Below are positions 50,401-56,100 of a stretch of 64,000 nucleotides of DNA, piece by piece. Each line of letters opens with the position of its first letter. Position 1 is the first letter of the stretch. The notes beneath the pieces are model-generated. The model did no database searches and had not been told where the DNA came from. It saw only the letters and a list, made by a program, of their open reading frames with translations. The stretch comes from Deroplatys truncata (Eukaryota > Arthropoda > Insecta > Mantodea > Mantidae): the NCBI GenBank assembly GCA_030765065.1, contig CM060979.1:13297001-13361000 (forward strand). The letters run 5' to 3'. The position numbers were made by a program, and so were the translations under genes.

Positions 50401-52901
50401 ACCCCAGACTACCCTTTACATGGAAGATTTTTCGAAAATTTTAATTTTCTCAAAAATGGCTCTAACGATTTTGATGAAAATATCATATGTTTAAGATAAT
50501 GTCATGAGAAATGAAATGTATATCTCGAATTTTCTGGGAATGTCTCCAAAAGTATTCTTCATTGTGAACGACTTTTGCATAACTGGTAAACCATAAGAGA
50601 TAGACAAAATTTTGCTACACAAAAAATGTAGATCGCGTTAAAATACACAACTTATGTCATATACATTTCTTTTGTTGAGTGAACCGTTTTCGAGATATTG
50701 CTTGTTATTTCCTTAAATTTTCCAATACTTATACTTTTTCTCAAATGCGTTATTCATTTTTTTTATGTCCTGGACATGCAAAGAGAATGGAATGCGCCAC
50801 ATAGCAACCAGCGTTAAAATATTTGACTATCGCTTAAAAGCTACCATATTTCCCTTGCATCTACAAGAAAATTACCAATAAGATTGACATCTCGATATCT
50901 CGATTAACATGAAGCATATGGAGAATAGGCGTTTGTAAAATTAGATTGTACAAGAGTAGAGAAAGTCATGTGAGTGTAACACATCAGATTTTTTTTTAAT
51001 TAGTTTTAATTATCAAAATATAAAATATTTATACCTTTTTACTTTCTCTACTACGTATAGTAAGTAGGGAAAGTATTGTATTCCACCCAAAAATTCGATA
51101 CCGAGATTTCACCGGAAATACATGTTTTGAGACCTCCTGAATCCAAAAAAAGCATTTTTGGAAACATGTCCGTGTGTGTGTCTGTGAACAGCATAACTCA
51201 GAAACGAACAGTCAGATAAACACCAAACTTGGTATTTAGGTTCAGTATCTTCCAGAGATGCGACACGAAGGTTTTCAAGAAAATCCCCCCACCACAGACT
51301 ACCCTTTACATGGATCCTTTTTCGAAAATTTTAATTTTCTCGAAAACGGCTCTAACGATTTTGATTAAAATATCATATGTTTAAGATAATGTCATGACAA
51401 ATAAAATGTATATCCCGAATTTTCTGGGAATTTCTACAAAAGTATTCTTCATTGTGAACGACTTTTGCATAACTGGTAAACCATAAGAGATAGACAAAAT
51501 TTTACTACACAAAAAATGTAGATCGCGTTAAAATACACAATTTATGTCATATAAATTTCTTTTGTTGAGGGAACCGTTTTCGAGATATTGCTTGTTATTC
51601 CCTTAAATTTTCCAATACTTATACTTTTTCTCAAATTCGTTCATTTTTTTTATGTCCTTGACATGCAAAGAGTATGGAATGCGCCACATAGCAACCAGCG
51701 TTAAAATATTTGACTATCGCTTAAAATCTACCATATTCCCCTTGCATCTACAAGAAAATTAGCAATAACATTGACATCTTGATTAACATGAAGCATATGG
51801 AGAATAAGCGTTTGTAAAAATAGCTTGTACAAGAGTAGAGAAAGTCATGTGAGTGTAACACATCAGATTTTTTCTCATGGTCATGCAAAGAACATGGAAT
51901 TTCAAAACCGTCATGTAGCGACCCACTTTTTAAAATCTGACTTGCTTTGCATACTATGGAATATGTAATGAGAATTGCCAAGAAGCGGGTAGAAGAACAA
52001 GCTTTTGTATGAATAGTGAGCAGAGAAAGTCGTATGAATGCAACACATCAGCTTTTTGACTGAGGGAGCCTCAAAATGTGAAATTTTTGGGTGGAAAGCT
52101 ACACTTCTCTGCTTACTATAGGTAAGCAGTGGAGGAAGTAAAAAAAAAAGAACATATTATAAGAAACAAAACATGTACAGTGGCAGGTAGACTCTGTATT
52201 TCATGAATATGCCTTAGAATGGGACCAACATAGAATCATATCAAGAAGATGTAAAAACAACTACCATAGTGCGAATACCTTTAATGTGAACATTCATTTT
52301 GTAATTTTTAAGAAATTAACTCAACAAAATGTATTTTTGCAGCTGCAGCGCCTTTGTGGTAGAAGAGCCAAGCGACAGCATCAGGAAATGCAGCTGGTTG
52401 AAGTTAGTGGAGATGCGATAATGCCTGATCCTAAGGAATGGCTAACAAAGCAATTAACTCAGGAACAAGAAAGAAGGTCTCATAGCCACAGAAAGAATGA
52501 TGGTCCCACAACACAACAAAGGAGGAAACACCAGATAACATACCTTGCCTTCCAAGTACGTGCAATGATCAAATGGATCCATTTTACTACATGTAAACTC
52601 TGGCTTTATATCAGATTAAAAGCCGCAGAAAGTGTTGGTCATATAAATATTAACTTATTAACAACAGAGTCTGAATTAAATAATAATTTGTTACCCAAAT
52701 TTTGGACTAGTTATAAAGGCAGGGTTTCAGTGCTAGGGAGTGAGTACATTTCTGCATGGAGCAATTAGGTTTAAGTACCTATAACATTGCAATAATTCCT
52801 TTTTTCTATTTCAGGCGAAGGAAAATGAAATGGAGCTGAAGAATCAGTGGTCCCAGAATCGCATGTCACGCAAACAAACACAGTCTAAATATGGCTTTTA
52901 G
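16218..52901 (+). CDS. PRCC: PRCC orthologue (proline-rich mitotic checkpoint/splicing-associated protein)
   Basis: Plus-strand gene with exons 16218-16595, 23247-23297, 38158-38739, 52343-52555 and 52815-52901. Together they encode 436 residues, close to the roughly 490 of human PRCC; every intron is phase 0 with consensus splice sites. Diagnostic blocks: N-terminal SLVAYGSSDESEEES; LFSSLPEPKQSG and GLFSLLPAPKN, the short repeated motif of the family; LVPHVLTKKP; and the conserved C-terminus with EWLTKQLTQEQ, GPTTQQRRKHQITYLAFQAK and a final QSKYGF. The middle is acidic and low in complexity, as in relatives, but less proline-rich than the vertebrate protein. In the family PRCC is nuclear, associates with splicing factors and binds MAD2B. 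Introns 1 to 3 (6.6, 14.9 and 13.6 kb) consist mostly of transposable elements. Confidence 0.93.
16596..18318. other. PRCC intron 1, proximal part
   Basis: AT-rich with several short TAATATTAG-type runs (16690-16800, 17390-17480). No exon or element recognised. Confidence 0.4.
18319..19152 (-). repeat. HINE-type repeat, full-length
   Basis: Both ends clear, hairpin CTACTATGTATAGTAAGTAG, GT tract near 18449. In inverted orientation to the copy at 19405, with about 250 bp between. Confidence 0.85.
19405..20345 (+). repeat. HINE-type repeat, full-length with extra ~100 bp
   Basis: Starts TCTGATGTGTTACACTCACA, ends at AGTAGAGAAAGT. Carries an additional block near 19600-19720 (GCATAGACATATCTCTTAATAGCTGG) also found, inverted, in the copies at 28.8 and 31.6 kb, defining a subfamily. 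Confidence 0.85.
20346..21165. other. PRCC intron 1, nothing recognised
   Basis: No repeat or exon recognised. Confidence 0.4.
21238..21290 (-). ncRNA. Hammerhead-like motif in PLE end
   Basis: Read on the minus strand: GCAG, core CAGAAGA (one base off CTGANGA), an extra T, helix II GTGGGG/CCTCAC, GAAA, palindromic ACATGT, then C and CTGC, which pairs with the leading GCAG as helix I. The GTC before the predicted cleavage point is the canonical triplet. The core mismatch makes activity doubtful. Confidence 0.5.
22271..22788 (-). mobile_element. LINE 3' end inserted in the PLE
   Basis: Flanked by target duplication GGTTTTAA at 22263-22270 and 22789-22796. The minus strand encodes GFAWAWSGVVRLKG and KCPLCNSKFNNYWHLMLECE, the C-terminal zinc-knuckle region shared with the LINE fragments at 39.5 and 49.8 kb. 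5'-truncated; clade not assigned. Confidence 0.8.
23247..23297 (+). CDS. PRCC: PRCC exon 2 (51 bp)
   Basis: A 17-codon exon encoding FDDQEEEPKKKKLKPST, an acidic then lysine-rich segment that could serve as a nuclear localisation signal. Acceptor TTACAG, donor ACG|GTATGT. Matches the Glu-Asp/Lys-Lys-Lys stretch of vertebrate PRCC in position. Confidence 0.87.
23298..24790. other. PRCC intron 2, proximal part, nothing recognised
   Basis: No exon, tRNA or known repeat recognised. Confidence 0.4.
24802..25485 (+). repeat. SINE amplified as a 308-bp tandem array
   Basis: The tRNA-derived SINE is present as two nearly identical 308-bp units (24802-25109, 25110-25417) plus a partial third to about 25485. 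tRNA-like cores at 25034-25100 and 25342-25408 have a perfect 4-bp D arm (GCTC/GAGC), TGCCAT/ATGGCA acceptor pairing and B box GGTTCAAATCC. Their anticodon arm is about 12 bp shorter than in the copy at 11.6 kb. Confidence 0.85.
25581..26423 (-). repeat. HINE-type repeat, full-length
   Basis: Clean ends with hairpin CTACTACGTATAGTAAGTAG and GTGTAACACATCAGA. One of the least diverged copies. Confidence 0.88.
26424..26906. other. Intronic sequence, nothing recognised
   Basis: No recognisable feature. Confidence 0.4.
26907..27455 (-). repeat. HINE-type repeat, old truncated copy
   Basis: Body similarity from TTTCACCAGAAATACACG to the CCAAGATATCCATTATT region. Lacks both family ends. Belongs to the same diverged subfamily as 6024-6545 (AGCCTGTGAAGTC block). 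Confidence 0.55.
27460..27650 (+). mobile_element. Solo PLE terminal sequence with hammerhead-like motif
   Basis: Only the end of the PLE family is present: core CTGACGA at 27514-27520, helix II GGGAA/TCTCCC, GAAA, ACGCGT, followed by the conserved GTGATGTAGTGTAACAACC segment. No coding part. Confidence 0.65.
27808..28010 (-). mobile_element. tRNA-derived SINE
   Basis: B box (reverse of GGATTTGAACAC) and A box (reverse of TTGCTCTAACCATTGAGCTAC) recognisable, with SINE body on both sides. Diverged from the 25-kb copies. Confidence 0.6.
28101..29033 (-). repeat. HINE-type repeat, full-length, expanded microsatellite
   Basis: Both ends intact. The internal CA/GT tract at 28232-28290 is expanded to about 60 bp with GTCT interruptions. 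Carries the extra block of the 19.6-kb subfamily. Confidence 0.88.
29039..29156 (-). repeat. Fold-back tRNA-SINE fragment
   Basis: About 118 bp whose ends AATATAGAGTCAACTGA and TCAGTTGACTCTATATT are inverted copies. Between them lies the A-box/B-box core of the SINE on the minus strand. The SINE body that normally lies only on one side of the core is mirrored on the other. Confidence 0.65.
29157..30048. other. Intronic sequence, nothing recognised
   Basis: AT-rich; no repeat or exon recognised. Confidence 0.4.
30049..30765 (-). repeat. HINE-type repeat, diverged
   Basis: Both ends recognisable (TTTACTTTCTCTACC; TGTAACACATCAGA) but the hairpin is lost and the body is of the older subfamily. 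Confidence 0.65.
31001..31872 (-). repeat. HINE-type repeat, full-length
   Basis: Clean ends, same extra block as the 19.4- and 28.1-kb copies, almost no GT tract. Confidence 0.88.
31898..32900 (+). mobile_element. LTR-type retroelement fossil: LTR plus leader, copy 2
   Basis: Counterpart of 10556-11400. LTR-like block about 31942-32513 with ends TGTAACAGTCA and TGACTCTACA, containing TTAGCCAATCAG. Downstream leader with a diverged GCTTCTCATACGTAGCAG motif and TTACGTAA runs near 32790-32815. Non-coding, broken, old. Confidence 0.45.
32901..35149. other. PRCC intron 2, unassigned, with an AAT microsatellite
   Basis: An (AAT)n tract of about 75 bp lies at 34132-34206. The open frames near 33.7-34.1 kb have no recognisable protein and are probably chance. 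Nothing else recognised. Confidence 0.5.
35150..35725 (+). mobile_element. Penelope-like element, 3' fragment
   Basis: Encodes a decayed GIY-YIG region (KKAGIYQINCPECDQIYK, then LDTWEKLLITKHVMNFELPP) followed by an end with CCGATGATGGGAGC...GCTCCTGAAACC, the hammerhead-like position of this subfamily. The coding region is broken. Confidence 0.7.
36038..36835. repeat. Two HINE-type fragments joined end to end
   Basis: 36038-36460 is a minus-sense copy ending in AACAAATCAGATTTTTT; 36467-36835 is a plus-sense body fragment of the older subfamily. Both lack the hairpin end. Confidence 0.5.
36720..37190 (+). repeat. Tandem duplication of ~240 bp
   Basis: Two direct copies, about 36722-36960 and 36965-37190, share CAGAATATCCCTTTTTTGGG, AGTGATAAGCA and GAAAACTAGATAAAG/GAAGACTAGATAAAG segments. 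Diverged; no coding. Confidence 0.65.
37191..38157. other. PRCC intron 2, distal part, nothing recognised
   Basis: No repeat or exon recognised before the 38158 acceptor. Confidence 0.4.
38158..38739 (+). CDS. PRCC: PRCC exon 3 (largest)
   Basis: 194 codons starting KGSGLFSLLPAPKN and ending LQLNEEA, with acceptor TTGCAG and donor GCT|GTGAGT. Contains RPLVPHVLTKKP, the ALISYADSEEESDGESDFFSL block that matches the family's acidic DSDEE...NFFSL segment, and an Ala/Glu-rich run. Confidence 0.92.
39147..40345 (-). mobile_element. LINE, 5'-truncated, inserted in the PLE
   Basis: 1,199 bp between copies of target site GCTGGTATAT (39137-39146, 40346-40355). The minus strand encodes CIYLGVKMDRGGKWEKQKK, VKWLEKIYNTVVEAKMLYGS and EIWG, then after a short gap MRNGFPQNQCPIYGEREDLE, the region after the RT of a LINE. 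The 3' end carries AATAAATAAATA at the left boundary. Same family as 22271-22788 and 49034-50090. Confidence 0.85.
40714..40762 (+). ncRNA. Hammerhead-like motif in PLE end
   Basis: CTGACGA core, extra T, helix II GGGAG/CTCCC with an 8-nt loop, GAAA, palindromic ACGCGT as helix III, and a weak helix I (ACATG against CAATT). Two copies of this subfamily (27.5 and 60.2 kb) have CAAGT, which pairs better. Confidence 0.5.
40813..41348. other. PRCC intron 3, nothing recognised
   Basis: No repeat or exon recognised. Confidence 0.4.
41349..42012. mobile_element. MITE with TTAA-type target site, copy 2
   Basis: 664 bp, inverted ends GGCTGGTTCAC / GTGAACCAGTC, flanked by TTAA (41345-41348) and TTTA (42013-42016). 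Collinear with the copy at 2572-3283, with small deletions. Confidence 0.7.
42717..45120 (-). mobile_element. I/Jockey-type LINE remnant, itself interrupted by an LTR fossil
   Basis: Minus strand: RT C-terminal part (GKFLGLIFDRKLCWELHILYL, GADRVLLLHLYRAL, LALGAGLAFRTSP; 45083-44760), RNase H-region remains (44351-44004), and the post-RNase H region (RCLHCNVPLTVKHFLTQCHY) at 43039-42790. The last two are separated by the LTR at 43125-43983. Heavily mutated. A TA microsatellite is at 44433-44487. Confidence 0.7.
43125..43983 (-). mobile_element. Solo LTR fossil, copy 1
   Basis: 859 bp, TGTCACAGT at the left and ACTGCCACA at the right. On the minus strand it has a TATAAAAAGC promoter-like motif and closely matches 45533-46391 and, more distantly, 61645-62740. 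LTR retrotransposon, probably Gypsy-like; no internal coding region remains. No target duplication seen. Confidence 0.75.
45533..46391 (-). mobile_element. Solo LTR fossil, copy 2
   Basis: 859 bp, same length and ends as copy 1, inside a PLE, flanked by 4-bp duplication GCTA (45529-45532, 46392-46395). A 4-bp duplication fits Gypsy-type integration. Looks whole as an LTR and fairly young by its similarity to copy 1. Confidence 0.8.
46501..47224. other. PRCC intron 3, nothing recognised
   Basis: AT-rich, no element or exon recognised. Confidence 0.4.
47230..47600 (-). repeat. HINE-type repeat fragments
   Basis: Hairpin-side end (ACTTTCTCTACTACTTACCC) and part of the body with a short internal duplication near 47280-47400. 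The TCTGATG end is missing. Confidence 0.55.
47601..48589. other. PRCC intron 3, nothing recognised
   Basis: No element or exon recognised. Confidence 0.4.
48590..48970 (+). mobile_element. Penelope-like remnant with inverted ends
   Basis: Inverted terminal pieces at 48596-48625 and 48915-48945 (CCGAAAATGGGGAC and complement) flank a scrap of GIY-YIG coding (LDKSALANHFWKEDH near 48690). Small and badly decayed. Confidence 0.55.
49034..50090 (+). mobile_element. LINE fragment, 3' half
   Basis: Long open stretch 49034-49567 with IKWLERVHKAVVEAKMVYGS, EIWEMIDKVHRLFCKCMLG and ILKYWHRLKSLDEHNILRQC, continuing to LMREGWAWSRLSTHRLRGD and CPLCGEADHDLHYIIECEE (49670-49915). The 3' UTR runs to an AATAAATATCC end near 50090. 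Same family as the two LINEs inserted in PLEs. 5'-truncated and frame-broken. Confidence 0.8.
50145..50988 (-). repeat. HINE-type repeat, full-length
   Basis: Clean ends. First of a head-to-tail pair with 51041-51867, only about 50 bp apart. Confidence 0.88.
51041..51867 (-). repeat. HINE-type repeat, full-length
   Basis: Clean ends, very similar to the preceding copy, including the AAGATAATGTCATGA variant both share with the 25.6-kb copy. Confidence 0.88.
51874..52139. repeat. Two HINE end-fragments in opposite orientation
   Basis: 51874-52051 is a minus-sense end (GCAGAGAAAGTCGTATGAATG, CAACACATCAG). 52055-52139 is a plus-sense hairpin end (CTGCTTACTATAGGTAAGCAG). The palindrome here differs in sequence from the other copies but still pairs. 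Confidence 0.6.
52343..52555 (+). CDS. PRCC: PRCC exon 4
   Basis: 71 codons, LQRLCGRRAKRQ to RKHQITYLAFQ, acceptor TTGCAG and donor CAA|GTACGT. Contains the most conserved part of the family: EVSGDAIMPDPKEWLTKQL and the GPTTQQRRKHQITYL block. The frame reads on into the intron to 52768, which is not protein. Confidence 0.92.
52815..52901 (+). CDS. PRCC: PRCC exon 5 (terminal)
   Basis: 28 codons plus TAG: AKENEMELKNQWSQNRMS to QSKYGF, matching the invariant PRCC C-terminus. Acceptor TTTCAG. The first AATAAA downstream on this strand is at 53183, beyond the entire terminal exon of the opposite gene, so the two 3' UTRs probably overlap. Confidence 0.92.
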   Translation, partial: AKENEMELKNQWSQNRMSRKQTQSKYGF

Positions 52902-52919
52902 TGCACTGGAATAAGTAAA

Positions 52920-53177
52920 TCATGGCTTGCGTCCAGTTTTAGACTTCTTTTGCCCATGAACTACAGAGTTTAATATTTGGCACAGTTGGACATATTCTTG
53001 TTTTGTTCGCATTAGTAGTTCCTCTGCTTTAGCCATATTTGGTGGAAGAGCCCTGTACTGATCGACTTCAGCCCGTAAACCAGCACATTCAATTCTCATT
53101 TGTCTGATATGGTCCATTTTAGTTTGTAGTTCTTCACTGGCCACCAGATCATTTATTGCCAGACTTTGGATATCACC
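52920..53177 (-). CDS. HAUS1-like terminal exon
   Basis: 85 codons plus TGA; acceptor TTTTAG. Predicted coiled coil followed by a basic tail GQKKSKTGRKP. The stop codon lies 18 bp from the PRCC stop on the opposite strand. Confidence 0.75.
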   Translation of the reverse strand, partial: GDIQSLAINDLVASEELQTKMDHIRQMRIECAGLRAEVDQYRALPPNMAKAEELLMRTKQEYVQLCQILNSVVHGQKKSKTGRKP

Positions 53178-56100
53178 CTAAAAATAAAGAGATAAATATT
53201 CATGTGTGTTTTTTAGGTCTAACAAAAAGGCAATTACTACAGTAATAAATTATATAATGTGGAAGGGATATAGATGTGATCTTTTAAACCAGAAAGAAGT
53301 TTATGAGTTCTCTTCTTTTTTCGTACAATAGTAGCAAGGTCAGAAAATTTGGATTTACGCATTAAGACTGTGGCAATTGTTACTGCATAAGTGGTAATTA
53401 AATCCTAAGACAGTTCTTTAAAGCAATTAAAGAACAAAGAGAATTCTAACATACACAAAACCAAAGAGATAGTTAAGTAATTATTGAAAGTTCCAGAAAA
53501 TCTTTGAAAATTATAGCACCATGTGTACAATAAGGTTTTGATTTATCCAAATAAAATAGTATCTCAATTGAAAAAAGACCTGGCATATGCAGGATTGATT
53601 GCTTGGTTGGCAAATTATACATGGCGTTCGTTTTATGACCCAGCCAAGATTGCGTGTATGTATGCTGTCTATTAAAAATGGAGGGGTTACCATTCTGAAA
53701 CTCTTGCAATGCATACTCATGAGCAATAGTAGCATTGGTATCAAAATCTGCATTGAGACATTCTTTGTCACAAGGTTGTACTTCATGAACAGTAGTCACT
53801 CTGTAAGATTTGTGTTTTAAAAGTGTAACAGCTGTATGAACAGATGTTTTTGAAACACACAGTTGCTGTGCAACATGTCTTGAAAACTTCTTTGCAGACC
53901 ATTCAAATGATGCACTAATTTTGTCAATGTTTTCCTCCATTAGAACGTCTTTTTTGCTTCAGCTATCCCATTTTCCTAAAGTTATTAACCACACGTATCT
54001 GTATGTGAAACTGAATGCCAGAAAATGTCTTCTGAAATTGTCTATACACCTGTTTACATGTATCATACATAAAAATGCTTTATTCAAGCATAAAGTATTT
54101 CTCAAAATAATAACCTTTATAATTGTTTCACCAATGAATAATCATTTCACATAATATTTGTAAGTACAGAGAGAGAGAGCTAAAGAACTACGAACCGGCT
54201 GAGCTGTGTTTTTCCTGTCCGTGTCCTCAGCGCTCGTTGCCGTCTGCCGCTATCATAGAAAGGTGCAGATGAAACCATACAACATAATTTTAAAAGCTTC
54301 ACTTACCAACTTTATGAAAGAAGATGCTGAAACTAGCCACCGTCGTCGTCCATAACATTTTTGGCACCAATTGCTTTTAGAGTCAATAGTTGAAACCCAT
54401 GCATATGTGAATACAATTTTGCCCTGTTTTTAGAGAATTAACAGCCAGGGAGCGTGATTTTGCCTTTTTTCAACAAGACTCTGCAACAGCTCATACGGCC
54501 AATATTTCAATGAGAACAAAATTATTAGTAGAGATTTGTGGCCCACCTGCAATTTCTATGTCTAGGGTAACTTAAAACAAAAACAAAATATCCACCAGGA
54601 AATTCAGCATTTCTCAATGTGAAATATGGATAGTTTCCTAAAGAGGCGCCAAAAATGTATGGACGACTGTGGCCAGTTTCAGCATCTCCTTTCATAAAGT
54701 TGGTAAGTAAAGCCTTTAAAAGTAGTTTTAAAAATGTTGTGTGGTTTCATCCGAGCTTTTCTATGATAGCGGCAGACAGCAACGAGTGCCGAGGATGCGA
54801 ACAGGAAAAACACTGCACAGCCGGTTCGTAGTTTTTTGGCTCTCCCTGTATATATAGACTAATTGATTAGCACAATACCAAGTGTTAATCTTATACATCA
54901 AGGTGAAAAGTCTTATTATAGCTTCAACAATTGTTTCATCAACGAATAATAATTAATCTTAGTACATAACATTGTCTTTTCTGCCAGGTTTCTTCACTTC
55001 ATCTTTCTGATTGGATCAATTTTAAAAGTACTGGCCAGGAGCACACCTACATGACCATGAAAATCCTAGAAGTTATTTTTTGGTGAAAGAACTGCATATA
55101 TTCAGACATAGCTTCGCATCTGACAGGTCTATTCAGTAACAATACATTTTATATAGAAATCTTTCACCAGTAATCATACAAATCCTTGATGAAAGGCAAG
55201 TGTAGCTCTTCTGTCTTTTCCTTATGTGTGACTCTGATTATCTTGACTAATTTTGAAGATTTAGAGGCTAGTAACAGTCATGTGTCATAATTTAAGATAA
55301 AGAGAGTTGAGGGTTGTTACACTACATCACTAAAATATTCTTACTTGAACGCGTTAGACGGCTTGTTCCCATCGTCAGCATGTTCTCAATTGTTGGGAAC
55401 ATGCCGTCTCCCGAAACGCATTCAAGTAAGAATATTTTAGTGATGTAGTGTAACAACCCTCAACTATCTTGTTTCCCTTTCCTTTTGAGGTGCACAATGA
55501 ACAAAGTCACGTGACGTGATGTCACTAGCATGACTGTGTGCAGTCAAGTAAGAACAATAATGCACGCAAAGAAAGTAGTTACATGTTAGCCGTCCAAATT
55601 TTAGGATATGTTCAGTAATAAATAAATCTACTATACAGAAAAAAATAACTTATGACTTGAATGTGATACTGCTGCCTTAATGAAACAAGTTTTCAAAGTT
55701 TCAAATTGATGTACTCCAACTCTCAAGATACATTTCGCCTGACTCAGCTGCTGTTTAAACATGCCAAAGCACGAGCAGTCAGTTTGCTGTTATCGTGGCT
55801 GATAGTAACAAATCTTGTGCTTGTTTCTTCGGAGACATGTTATGTTAAGTGTAAACTGGGCAAACCTTTAACTAGTGGCGAGAAAAAATGTTTTAAACCT
55901 GTTTTCAAAGTTCTGTGAGAATTATTCGACATTCGCAATAAAGGCGATAGTAAAGCTAAACTCGAAATTTACCAGTGTTTTGGCTATGAGTATTAATAGT
56001 GCTAGAAAGGAAAAAGCAATGGCTGGGAGAAAAAAGGAAACATGTGTTGAGTTTGTGAATTCCACAATTCGTATAATAGTGCACAATTTCCTTTTCAAAA

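Noticed and set aside
53473-53940. Possible domesticated HTH gene in the HAUS1-like intron
   Set aside because: Although open for 155 codons, only the first ~65 residues match a transposase and the rest matches nothing; no splice or promoter evidence. Kept only as a relic.
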